In this document: positions 1-7,485 of the stretch, in pieces
Numbering within the stretch: the first letter of the stretch is position 1
Layout: every line of letters starts with the position of its first letter
From: a virus
Reading direction: 5' to 3' (one strand)
Virus record (IMG/VR): IMGVR_UViG_3300027771_000058
Location: 1 to 32,030 of that record
Length of the DNA: 32,030 bases
Program-made: the position numbers and the translations under genes
The notes under the pieces: model-generated
Seen by the model: the letters and a program-made list of their open reading frames with translations, nothing else
Told to the model about the DNA's origin: nothing
Databases searched by the model: none

Positions 1-72
1 GCGTAGTACGCATTTTGTGGGGCGACAGCAGATGCTGGCCTTGCTGTAACACACACAACTTATAATAGATAA
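1..72 (+). CDS. 3' end of an upstream gene, frame uncertain
   Basis: The window opens in the last codons of a gene that I cannot identify. Frame 1 reads a plausible C-terminus (GATADAGLAVTHTTYNR, then TAA at 70-72) and stops just before the Shine-Dalgarno of the next gene, but it has an in-frame TAG at 4-6. Frame 3 begins VVRILWGD, which resembles the C-terminal IIIRWGE of the giant structural protein ending at 15835. A +1 shift near 29-31 would join the frame 3 start to the frame 1 end. By position it is probably the end of a tail-fibre or structural gene. Confidence is low because only about 20 codons are visible. Confidence 0.3.
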
Positions 73-86
73 AGGACATATAAAAC

Positions 87-659
87 ATGGATATGCAAAA
101 CATAACATATAGAAAAATAGATGAAAATGGTGCCCTAGATGCATCTGACACAGGCGTGTATGTTGCTAATAACATTATGGCAGTAATGGGAACTTGGGAC
201 TTTACTATAGAAGAACTTGCTGCTGCTGGCTATGTAGGAATTGGAGATTCTGATTTTACTTATGCTAATGGCATGTCAGGATCAGATACTGAAGAAGGCG
301 ACATTACTGACAATGGTGACGGGACATTTACACAAGAATGGGTTGTTACAGAATTATCAGATTCTGAAAAACAGGATCGATTTTTAACTTATACTAGATC
401 AAGCTTGTTGCTGCTCAGTGATTGGACACAAATTCCTGATTCGCCGATGAGTGACGCAGACAAAGCACTTTGGGCAACTTATAGACAAGCTATTCGAGAC
501 TTACCATCTACAATAACTTGGTCCGAAGTTGACACAGTGCATGATATAGACTGGCCATTGCGCCCAGGAGTTACATTGCGCCCAGGAGTTACTGAAGCCG
601 GACAGTCTGATGCTTCAGGACCTACTCCACGACATCCAGAAACAGGCGAACCACTGTAA
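87..659 (+). CDS. tail assembly chaperone-like protein (Phage_tail_APC type)
   Basis: This 190-residue protein has a conserved core at about residues 100-140 (LLLLSDWTQIPDSPMSDADK, then WATYRQAIRDLP). That core is characteristic of the phage tail assembly chaperone family (Pfam Phage_tail_APC), small proteins usually encoded next to tail fibres. The N-terminal half is acidic and unrecognised. An 18-bp unit is directly repeated at 557-592, duplicating LRPGVT near the C-terminus. The ATG at 87 follows AAAGGA (71-76) by 10 nt. The gene ends 14 nt before a long terminator-like hairpin. The family assignment rests on the W/Y/R motif by eye; the exact role (fibre assembly or adhesin) is inferred. 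Confidence 0.6.
   Translation: MDMQNITYRKIDENGALDASDTGVYVANNIMAVMGTWDFTIEELAAAGYVGIGDSDFTYANGMSGSDTEEGDITDNGDGTFTQEWVVTELSDSEKQDRFLTYTRSSLLLLSDWTQIPDSPMSDADKALWATYRQAIRDLPSTITWSEVDTVHDIDWPLRPGVTLRPGVTEAGQSDASGPTPRHPETGEPL
557..592 (+). repeat. 18-bp perfect tandem duplication in the chaperone-like gene
   Basis: The unit attgcgcccaggagttac occurs twice in tandem (557-574 and 575-592). It stays in frame and duplicates six residues (LRPGVT) in the C-terminal part of the 87-659 protein. Confidence 0.9.
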
Positions 660-666
660 AAACCAC

Positions 667-695
667 TTGACAATGCTTCCGTTTACTGTTATACT
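667..695 (+). promoter_or_regulatory. sigma-70 promoter of the halogenase/oxygenase operon
   Basis: TTGACA (667-672), a 17-bp spacer and TATACT (690-695) match the bacterial sigma-70 consensus in 11 of 12 positions. The expected start site is about 702, giving a leader of about 21 nt before the ATG at 723. The -10 lies in the left arm of the hairpin at 673-717, so transcripts from here would carry only the right arm. Host RNA polymerase would read it early in infection. Confidence 0.85.
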
Positions 696-722
696 TAAAT
701 AACAGTAACGGAGGCATTTTTT
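673..722 (+). terminator. intrinsic terminator that also contains the next gene's ribosome site
   Basis: The left arm (673-692) pairs with the right arm (699-717) over about 19 bp, with one bulged T (684), one G-U pair and a six-base loop (693-698). Six T residues (717-722) follow, and the halogenase ATG comes next. The hairpin can terminate transcription coming from the 87-659 gene. The Shine-Dalgarno GGAGG of the halogenase gene lies in the right arm at 710-714 and would be masked in any full-length read-through RNA. Confidence 0.8.
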
Positions 723-2300
723 ATGGCATTTAATAGTATAATAGTAGTCGGTGGCGGATCAGCTGGATGGATGGCTGCTTCAACCCTTGTTAGGAAGTTT
801 CCCAATAAAAATATTACACTAGTAGAAAGTGCCGATATTCCTAAAGTAGGTGTAGGTGAAAGTACACTAGGATTTATCCGAGATTGGACTAACTATCTCG
901 GAATAGATGACAAAGACTTCCTCCAACATACAAACGGTACATATAAGCTTAGTATTAAATTTACTGACTTTTATGATAAAGACTATGGCGGATTTCATTA
1001 TCCTTTTGGAGACCCTATAGAAACTGATGACGTTAATTATAATCATTGGTCATTAAAAAAAGTGTATTATCCCGAAACACACTCTAGTGACTTTGCTGAA
1101 AACTTTTGGCCTGTAATGGCATTAGTAAATGAAAACAAAATATCAACTAATGAAGACAATGGCCTTGATGATTTTAGGTTTGATTATAATACAGCCTTCC
1201 ATTTTGATTCTTTATTGTTTGGACAGTATCTTAAAGATCATTACTGCATACCTCGAGGTGTTAAGCACGTAGTAGGAACAGTTAAAGATGCACCAACTGA
1301 CGACAACGGCATATCTAAAATAATACTCGAAGACGGTACAGAGTTACAAGCAGACCTTTATGTAGACTGTACTGGATTTGAAAGTTTACTATTAGGCAAA
1401 GCATTAGAAGAACCGTTTGTATCTTATAGTGATATTTTACCAAATAACAAAGCGTGGGCTGTGCAAGTACCGTATACTGATAAAGAAAAAGAATTAGAAG
1501 TGTATACAAATTGTACTGCATTAAGTAATGGTTGGGTTTGGAATATTCCACTTTGGTCTAGGATAGGTACAGGGTATGTATATTCAGATGAGTTTATATC
1601 AGACGAAGACGCTCTACAAGAATTTAAAGATCATCTTAATTCAGATAAAATGACATTACATAACCCCAATAGGGTTACTGACGATCTTAATTTTAGAAAT
1701 ATTAACTTTAAAACAGGTATATACGAGCGTACATGGGTAAAGAATGTTTTAGGTATTGGATTAGCTGCTGCATTTATTGAACCTTTAGAAAGTAACGGCT
1801 TGTTAAGTGTGCATGAATTTATTTTAGAATTTTGCCGACATGCAGATCGTCCTGTAATTAACCAATTTGATCGAGATGTATATAATGCACATACAAGAAA
1901 GTTTTATCATAATTTTGCCCAATTTGTTGCATTGCATTATACATTAACTATAAGAAGCGATTCTGATTACTGGAATAAAAATAGAGCAAGAGTTTATGAT
2001 CCAAACTTAGAAAACAGTTCAAGCGGATTTAATGACTTATACATGAGGAAAACAGCCACACTTAAACATTCTGGAAGAGCAGGCATTGTTTGTATAGCTA
2101 ATGGCATGAACTACAACGTATATAATGAGATAGATATTTCAAAGCAAGAATTAGGCTTACAAATAAGTATGCGTGATCTATGTGACAAGTTTTTGTATGA
2201 TAGACGCAACAAAATAAAACAATGGAAAGCTGCTGTAAAAACCCAGCTTAGTGCTTACGACTGGTTATCGAAGCATATATACAATAACAAGGAACATTAA
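723..2300 (+). CDS. flavin-dependent (tryptophan-type) halogenase
   Basis: This 525-residue protein belongs to the flavin-dependent halogenase family (PrnA/RebH type), which uses FADH2, O2 and halide to halogenate a substrate. The motifs are intact: the FAD-binding GGGSAGWMAA (residues 10-19), VGVGEST (42-48), the catalytic lysine in NGTYK (K75), the signature WVWNIP (271-276) that suppresses monooxygenation, and the active-site glutamate in EPLESNG (E356). Length is normal for the family. VirX1 from cyanophage Syn10 is a characterised phage member, so a viral copy has precedent. It opens the early operon with GGAGG 8 nt before the ATG, and its stop directly abuts the next ATG (2301). It needs reduced flavin from the host because no flavin reductase is visible. 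The substrate is unknown. Confidence 0.9.
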   Translation: MAFNSIIVVGGGSAGWMAASTLVRKFPNKNITLVESADIPKVGVGESTLGFIRDWTNYLGIDDKDFLQHTNGTYKLSIKFTDFYDKDYGGFHYPFGDPIETDDVNYNHWSLKKVYYPETHSSDFAENFWPVMALVNENKISTNEDNGLDDFRFDYNTAFHFDSLLFGQYLKDHYCIPRGVKHVVGTVKDAPTDDNGISKIILEDGTELQADLYVDCTGFESLLLGKALEEPFVSYSDILPNNKAWAVQVPYTDKEKELEVYTNCTALSNGWVWNIPLWSRIGTGYVYSDEFISDEDALQEFKDHLNSDKMTLHNPNRVTDDLNFRNINFKTGIYERTWVKNVLGIGLAAAFIEPLESNGLLSVHEFILEFCRHADRPVINQFDRDVYNAHTRKFYHNFAQFVALHYTLTIRSDSDYWNKNRARVYDPNLENSSSGFNDLYMRKTATLKHSGRAGIVCIANGMNYNVYNEIDISKQELGLQISMRDLCDKFLYDRRNKIKQWKAAVKTQLSAYDWLSKHIYNNKEH

Positions 2301-3017
2301 ATGTCAGAAAACGAAGTATCTAAAATGTCAATGAACTTTCTCGTTACTCCAGGAGTAATGCAATCAAAGTTACCATTTGAACTTTTTGAAGGATTATCAA
2401 ACGCCATTAGTGAGATAACAGAAGAAAATGGTGAGAAATACAATAAAAATCTATTAGGACATATGAAAGAAGAATATTCATTAAATCATATTGTGCCTAA
2501 CATGGCTCCGTTTATAGAAGCTATGGCAAAAGAATGGGATGAAGGAACTCCAGGACATATTGGTACCTTTGAAGAAGCTGCAAAGAGCGACAGATATAGA
2601 CTATATCTTAGTAGTATGTGGGTTAATAAACAAAAAAAGTATGAGTTTAATCCAGTACATCATCATTCAGGTGCATTGAGCTTTGTTATATGGATTAATA
2701 TTCCGTATGATTTAAAAGAAGAAGAAGCTTATTTCCCTCCAGTATCAGGGCAAGGTTTTGACCCTGACGGCGGTGATGGAGCGTCTACATCAAAATTTAC
2801 CTTTTTTCATACTGATGCCTTAGGCAGCTTGCGTCCTACACCATTGCCTGTAGATAAGTCTTGGGAAGGAACTATACTAATGTTTCCTTCAACATTACAT
2901 CACTGCGTGTATCCGTTTTACACTTCAGATGACTATAGAATAAGTGTATCGGGTAATATTAGAATTGATGGTATTAACGGAACTGGAGTCGAAGGTGACG
3001 CAGATCTTAATAAGTGA
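2301..3017 (+). CDS. 2OG-Fe(II) oxygenase, 2OG-FeII_Oxy_5-like
   Basis: This 238-residue protein is a putative 2-oxoglutarate- and Fe(II)-dependent dioxygenase of a type common in T4-like cyanophages. The first metal ligands fall in YEFNPVHHHSGALSFVIW (H120-H122). The distal histidine lies in FPSTLHHCVYPF (H200 or H201), and the 2OG-binding arginine in DDYRISVSGN (R213). It probably hydroxylates a protein or small-molecule side chain; the substrate is unknown. It starts on the base after the halogenase stop, so the two are translationally linked. It is distinct from the second oxygenase type in this operon (2995-3522 and 6958-7458). Confidence 0.75.
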   Translation: MSENEVSKMSMNFLVTPGVMQSKLPFELFEGLSNAISEITEENGEKYNKNLLGHMKEEYSLNHIVPNMAPFIEAMAKEWDEGTPGHIGTFEEAAKSDRYRLYLSSMWVNKQKKYEFNPVHHHSGALSFVIWINIPYDLKEEEAYFPPVSGQGFDPDGGDGASTSKFTFFHTDALGSLRPTPLPVDKSWEGTILMFPSTLHHCVYPFYTSDDYRISVSGNIRIDGINGTGVEGDADLNK

Positions 3018-3522
3018 TGATACATTGCCAGTATGGCTGCATGAACGCTGTTGTCAAGAGCTTGAATTACCAACTGTAAATTGGCATTTTCCAGGATATG
3101 GCAGTAATGATACTGATCTTAATAAAGCATCGTTGGCTCATATACCATATCAACATGACGTAAAGCAAGACTTTTCACAGTGCGGATCGCTAGTGTATGC
3201 GTTAGATTGTTGGCTTTATGATAATAGAAACTTATTTGAACTTAACTATGTTGATCGATGTTTAATAAACTTTTATACAGCTAGTCAAAATACAGGATGG
3301 CACCAAGATATACCCGAAGATAAAGATAACGATTGGTATTCATTATTGTATTATGTAAATGCCAGCGACGGCGGCACTGAGTTTAAAGACCATCCTTCTG
3401 TTAAACACAAAGAAAACAGATTTTTGTTATTTAAGTGTACAGAATGGCATTCAGCAATACGTAATACAACTCCAAGAAGACTTAGTGTAAACTGGATATT
3501 ACGAGGGAAAAAGAAACAATGA
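2995..3522 (+). CDS. 2OG-Fe(II) oxygenase with HxD...H motif (copy 1)
   Basis: I place the start at GTG 2995, six bases after GGAG (2985-2988), giving 175 residues. This aligns the N-terminus (LPVWLHERCC) with that of its paralogue at 6958 (LPEWLHKKVN). An upstream in-frame ATG at 2944 would add 17 residues that the paralogue lacks. The core is INFYTASQNTGWHQD, with ligands H103 and D105, distal H152 in TEWHSAI and arginines R161/R162 before SVNWILRGK, an AlkB/prolyl-hydroxylase-like double-stranded beta-helix. The retained Asp argues for hydroxylation rather than Fe/2OG halogenation, which needs Ala or Gly there. It overlaps the preceding gene by 23 bp and the next by ATGA. Confidence 0.75.
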   Translation: MTQILISDDTLPVWLHERCCQELELPTVNWHFPGYGSNDTDLNKASLAHIPYQHDVKQDFSQCGSLVYALDCWLYDNRNLFELNYVDRCLINFYTASQNTGWHQDIPEDKDNDWYSLLYYVNASDGGTEFKDHPSVKHKENRFLLFKCTEWHSAIRNTTPRRLSVNWILRGKKKQ

Positions 3523-4166
3523 TAGAATACAACCCAACAAAGGCACAATCGAATACTATGTTATTGTTTGGCACTCCTGTATTTTTATATGATACGCACT
3601 ATAGTGATACTAACGTACATGACACAACTAACGAGCAAACGGAAATGACGTTAAATACAGCCCAAAACTTTTCTTCAGCTAATCATAATATTTTAGAATT
3701 AGATCATTATAGTGAAATAAAAAGAAGAATACTTGATGGCTTAGATGTGTATATAAATGAAGTAATGTGTATTGATAAAAAACATAGTTTTTATCTAACA
3801 CAGTCGTGGTTGAATATTAATCCACCTGGAACTGCACACCATAAGCACAATCATTCTAATTCGATAATTAGCGGAGTATATTATATAGAAACTGACGAAA
3901 CCGATAGTATAACGTTTTCATCAAATAGTAATACAAACATTACTGCTAATGAGACAATAGCAATAGATGTTTTAGAGTACAACTTAGCTAACTCACGTAA
4001 TTGGACTATTCCTGTTGGTACTAATGGTATTATATATTTTCCTTCTACACTACTGCACGAAGTAGCACCTAATAAATCAGATAAAACAAGAATAAGCTTA
4101 GCCTTTAATGTATTTGTTAAAGGCCTATTTGGAAAAAATGAAAATTTAAACGAGTTACATTTATGA
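3519..4166 (+). CDS. 2OG-Fe(II) oxygenase, 2OG-FeII_Oxy_5-like (second member)
   Basis: This 215-residue protein has the family pattern SWLNINPPGTAHHKHNHSNS (ligands among H107-H112), then GVYYIE, the distal histidine in FPSTLLHEVAPN (H180) and R191 in KTRISLAFN. The same FPSTL-H turn occurs in the 2301-3017 protein, so the two are distant relatives. It probably hydroxylates an unknown substrate. It is coupled by ATGA overlaps at both ends (3519-3522 and 4163-4166), which fixes its start and suggests stoichiometric translation with its neighbours. Confidence 0.75.
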   Translation: MIEYNPTKAQSNTMLLFGTPVFLYDTHYSDTNVHDTTNEQTEMTLNTAQNFSSANHNILELDHYSEIKRRILDGLDVYINEVMCIDKKHSFYLTQSWLNINPPGTAHHKHNHSNSIISGVYYIETDETDSITFSSNSNTNITANETIAIDVLEYNLANSRNWTIPVGTNGIIYFPSTLLHEVAPNKSDKTRISLAFNVFVKGLFGKNENLNELHL

Positions 4167-5119
4167 AACAAGAAATAGTTAATCAAAGAAATACAGCATT
4201 TTATATAAATGGAGGTATAGGCAGAGTTATTTGTGCTATTCCTGCATTAGAAAAATATCATAGAAATAATCCGCAAGATGATTTTATAATATTTTCAGAA
4301 TTTGCATACGAAGCATTTTCTGGGCACCCAGAATTACATGCTAGATCATATCCAGTTGGTCATGCGCATTTATTTAAAGATAAAATACAACAACGAAATT
4401 TAATAGTACCTGAGCCGTACGGTGTATGGGAATATTATAATCAACACTGTTCTATTTCTCAAGCGTTTGATATAATTATTAATGGATCATTAGATAAAGA
4501 ATTATCAAATTTAGCAATACATTTAAGTAATGAAGAAAAGGTTACTGCAACTAGTATTATTACAGATATGAAAAGTAAGCGTAATAACAAACCTTTGATA
4601 ATTTTTCAACCATTTGGAAAAGGCATCACACTAGGTGCTATAGAGACACCTACTGGACCTATTGACAACTCAGGAAGATCGTTTACAATAGCTGATGCTG
4701 CACGACTAATACGCTTAATTGAACATAGATATTGCATATTACTAATGAACGAATTTAACTTAGACTTTCAAAAGTTAGGAGTCAAAGAAGAAGTATTCTT
4801 TGTAGAAAATATAGATCTACGAAAATGGTTTGGCTTACTAGACGCAGCAGATGCATTTATTGGTTGTGATTCTGTAGGTCAACATGTTACACATGCAATA
4901 GATAAACCTTCGTATGTAGTATTAGGTTCAACATATCCTGAAAATGTTTCGTATCCAGAAAACAAGAATTTTAAAGTTTTTGATTTTAATAAAAGCAAAC
5001 GGGTGTATAATCCTATACGTATTACTTCAGACGACCATGCTAACAGGCAAAATGAACAAGCAATGGCACTAACCGAAAACCAAATAAAGAAAATTGCAAG
5101 CGCAATAATAAACAACTGA
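4163..5119 (+). CDS. glycosyltransferase family 9 (ADP-heptose:heptosyltransferase-like)
   Basis: This 318-residue protein resembles GT9 heptosyltransferases (WaaC/WaaF type), which transfer heptose from ADP-L-glycero-D-manno-heptose. The N-terminal glycine loop INGGIGRVICAIPALE (about 15-30) matches the family's GDxxxxxPxL region. The C-terminal Rossmann half shows FQPFGKG and then the signature LLDAADAFIGCDSVGQHVTH, followed by KPSYVVLGSTYPEN. HldE and HldD encoded at 16228-18185 on the other strand would supply exactly this donor, which supports the reading. The acceptor could be LPS or a hydroxylated phage protein and is unknown. It starts in ATGA overlap with the upstream oxygenase; 18 bp separate it from the carbamoyltransferase. 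Confidence 0.75.
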   Translation: MKQEIVNQRNTAFYINGGIGRVICAIPALEKYHRNNPQDDFIIFSEFAYEAFSGHPELHARSYPVGHAHLFKDKIQQRNLIVPEPYGVWEYYNQHCSISQAFDIIINGSLDKELSNLAIHLSNEEKVTATSIITDMKSKRNNKPLIIFQPFGKGITLGAIETPTGPIDNSGRSFTIADAARLIRLIEHRYCILLMNEFNLDFQKLGVKEEVFFVENIDLRKWFGLLDAADAFIGCDSVGQHVTHAIDKPSYVVLGSTYPENVSYPENKNFKVFDFNKSKRVYNPIRITSDDHANRQNEQAMALTENQIKKIASAIINN

Positions 5120-5137
5120 TAATTAAGGACAACGTAC

Positions 5138-6958
5138 ATGAGTAAACCAGATTTTTGGATTTTAGGCATTTCTCGAGGACACAATGCAGGAGTATGTCTT
5201 GTAAAAAACGGCGAAATAGTATTTTCAATTGAAGAAGAACGTCTCAGCAGAAATAAGTACGATGGCTCCCCGTTCGCTGCAATGACAAAGGTATTAGAAT
5301 ATACTGACAAAGTAGATTACATGTTTATGGCACATACTACGTCTATAGAAGCAGCTGGAAAAATTGAATTTACAGGTGATAACATATACACCGGAATGGC
5401 CCGTAAGCTAGGATTAATTGATCAACGTATAGAACCACAAAATCATCCTCAAGTAATTGATCTTAGTCATCAGCATCACAAACTGCATGCAGCATGTTCG
5501 TTTTATCGTTCAGGATTTGACAATGCAGTTTCTTTAGTCATTGACGGATGCGGATCAGTACAAGATGTAAATTACAATTATGAACCAAAACACCGTCCTG
5601 ATTCAATGTGGGAAATGAGTATGTGGGAAGTAGAATCAATTATAGATTGTAGTTACCCTTCGACATTTAAAACATTATATAAGCACAGTGCATGTAAAGA
5701 CACTATATTAACAAATATTGATCATAATGCATCCTCCGAATACTTAGGAGAAGAAGGAACTCATACTGCTGTTCATTCTGGTTCCGCAGGCATTACTAAA
5801 ACATACGAAGCAGCAACAAAATATGCAGGCTTTCAAGAAATTGAAGCAGGCAAAACTATGGGATTATTTCCTTATGGTGAGCCTAATAAAAATATACCTC
5901 CATTTTTTGTAGAGCACGGAGACGGCGTTATGCTATCAGATAGAAATATGTTTGTTTCGTTCTATCCTAGAGGAGCATTAGTTAACGCCCAAGCATACCC
6001 TGAGTTAGATACTAACCATGATCAACAAGGCGATCTTTCTTTACTTCAAAATAGAAGAGATCTTGCATATGCTGCACAACAAGAAACACAGGAACAAGTG
6101 TATAAGCTTATACTTAAAGCGGTTAAAATGTCGGGCAAAACACAAGTAGTATTTTCAGGCGGTTATGCCCTTAACTGTGTAGCTAATTACTTTTTATTAG
6201 ATCGCTTGCGTGACAAAGGTATTGAACTATTTGTTGAACCTATTTCAAATGATGGCGGTACATCTATCGGCGCTGCACTACTTGGCCATTACATGCTAAC
6301 CGAAGATATTAGAAAGAATAACGGACGTGACATTTATATGGGTCCTCCACGTAGTTATTCCAGCAATGAAATTACTGAAGCAGCTAACAAGTATAACGCA
6401 ACTATTGAAGACGCAGACAACCAACGTGTAATTGACTTAATGACCAACAAACATATTGTTGCATGTTTCCAAGGTCGTTCTGAAGCAGGCCCACGTGCAT
6501 TAGGTAATAGGAGCTTAATGTTTGATCCTACATTTGAAGATGGAAAAGACTTTGTTAACGAAATTAAACGTAGAGAATACTTTAGACCGTTTGCAGGAAG
6601 TATACTAGCTGAAGATGCGCATGAATGGTTTGATTTACGTGGTATGGAAGACAGTCCGCATATGATGTATGCTGTTAATTGTCAACCAGGTATTGCTGAA
6701 AAGATCCCTGCTATTATTCATGTTGACGGAACTTGCCGCATACAAACAGTTACACATGAACAGAATCCGCATTACTATAATATTATTAAAGCGTTTAAAG
6801 AAAAGACAGGATGTCCAATTATTTTTAATACTAGCTTTAACTTAGGCGGCGAGCCTTTAGTTGAAACACTAACTGATGCACTACACACATTAGCATATAG
6901 TAAGATAGAGTATTTGTATTTGCCTGAGTATAATAAATTATTGACTGTAAATAACTAA
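5138..6958 (+). CDS. carbamoyltransferase, NodU/CmcH/TobZ family
   Basis: This 606-residue O-carbamoyltransferase would use carbamoyl phosphate and ATP to carbamoylate a hydroxyl group, usually on a sugar. Visible family motifs are the N-terminal FSIEEERLSRNK (29-40), the metal-site histidines in HQHHKLHAACSF (H113-x3-H117), the ATP-site IDGCGS and FSGGYALNC, and the C-terminal SEAGPRALGNRS, REYFRPFA and FNTSFNLGGEP. Length is typical, so both the Kae1-like and C-terminal domains are present. AAGGA precedes the ATG at 5138 by about 9 nt. Its position after a glycosyltransferase suggests the carbamoylated group is on the transferred sugar. Its stop overlaps the next ATG by one base. Confidence 0.9.
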   Translation: MSKPDFWILGISRGHNAGVCLVKNGEIVFSIEEERLSRNKYDGSPFAAMTKVLEYTDKVDYMFMAHTTSIEAAGKIEFTGDNIYTGMARKLGLIDQRIEPQNHPQVIDLSHQHHKLHAACSFYRSGFDNAVSLVIDGCGSVQDVNYNYEPKHRPDSMWEMSMWEVESIIDCSYPSTFKTLYKHSACKDTILTNIDHNASSEYLGEEGTHTAVHSGSAGITKTYEAATKYAGFQEIEAGKTMGLFPYGEPNKNIPPFFVEHGDGVMLSDRNMFVSFYPRGALVNAQAYPELDTNHDQQGDLSLLQNRRDLAYAAQQETQEQVYKLILKAVKMSGKTQVVFSGGYALNCVANYFLLDRLRDKGIELFVEPISNDGGTSIGAALLGHYMLTEDIRKNNGRDIYMGPPRSYSSNEITEAANKYNATIEDADNQRVIDLMTNKHIVACFQGRSEAGPRALGNRSLMFDPTFEDGKDFVNEIKRREYFRPFAGSILAEDAHEWFDLRGMEDSPHMMYAVNCQPGIAEKIPAIIHVDGTCRIQTVTHEQNPHYYNIIKAFKEKTGCPIIFNTSFNLGGEPLVETLTDALHTLAYSKIEYLYLPEYNKLLTVNN

Positions 6959-7458
6959 TGAAACAGTTTGATAATTTTTTGCCGGAGTGGCTACATAAAA
7001 AAGTTAATAATCAACTTCTAGATCCTATGGTCAACTGGAATTATCCTAGCTCTGGAGGGAAAGATGGCGCTGGAGCATTTTTCACACAACCGTTTAACAT
7101 AACAAATAATACAAACAATTGGCATGGAACTGATACGCTAATATATGCACTTGATTATTGGTTAGATGCAAACAAAGATATATTTCAATTAGAGTATCTT
7201 CATAGATGCATGGTTAACTTTTATACAGCTGGGCAAAACACCGGGTGGCACCAAGATATGTATGATGAAGGATATTATAGTTTATTATATTATGTTAATG
7301 ATGCTGACGGCGGAACACAATTTAAAGATGCAACATATAAACATAAAGAAAATTCAGCTTTATTTTTTGATTGTCGAATTGACCATTGTCCTATAACTAG
7401 CACAGTACCTAGGCGTGTTAGTGCAAATTGGATATTGAAAGGTAAGCTTCTTAATTGA
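6958..7458 (+). CDS. 2OG-Fe(II) oxygenase with HxD...H motif (copy 2)
   Basis: This 166-residue protein is a paralogue of the 2995-3522 product. They share LPEWLH, DxWLDxN, VNFYTAGQNTGWHQD, YSLLYYVNxxDGGTxFKD, KHKEN and RRVSANWILKGK. Ligands are H98 and D100 (WHQD) and H143 (DHCP), with R152/R153 as candidates for 2OG binding. The Asp is retained, consistent with hydroxylase activity. It ends the early operon; a late promoter overlaps the region just after its stop, so downstream genes are under separate control. The substrate is unknown. Confidence 0.8.
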   Translation: MKQFDNFLPEWLHKKVNNQLLDPMVNWNYPSSGGKDGAGAFFTQPFNITNNTNNWHGTDTLIYALDYWLDANKDIFQLEYLHRCMVNFYTAGQNTGWHQDMYDEGYYSLLYYVNDADGGTQFKDATYKHKENSALFFDCRIDHCPITSTVPRRVSANWILKGKLLN

Positions 7459-7466
7459 TAAATATT
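7457..7466 (+). promoter_or_regulatory. T4-type late promoter
   Basis: GATAAATATT contains the ATAAATA core (7458-7464) of T4 late promoters. It lies 22 bp upstream of the ATG at 7486 and directly after the stop of the early operon. Confidence 0.75.
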
Positions 7467-7485
7467 ACAAAGATAGGGGTTTACT

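Noticed and set aside
2944-2994. Upstream ATG start for the oxygenase ending at 3522
   Set aside because: It adds 17 residues absent from the paralogue at 6958, overlaps the previous gene more deeply and lacks a ribosome site; GTG 2995 has GGAG in place.
4879-5310. Antisense frame across the GT9/carbamoyltransferase junction
   Set aside because: Both plus-strand genes are intact and recognisable; the antisense product is hydrophobic shadow sequence without start signals.
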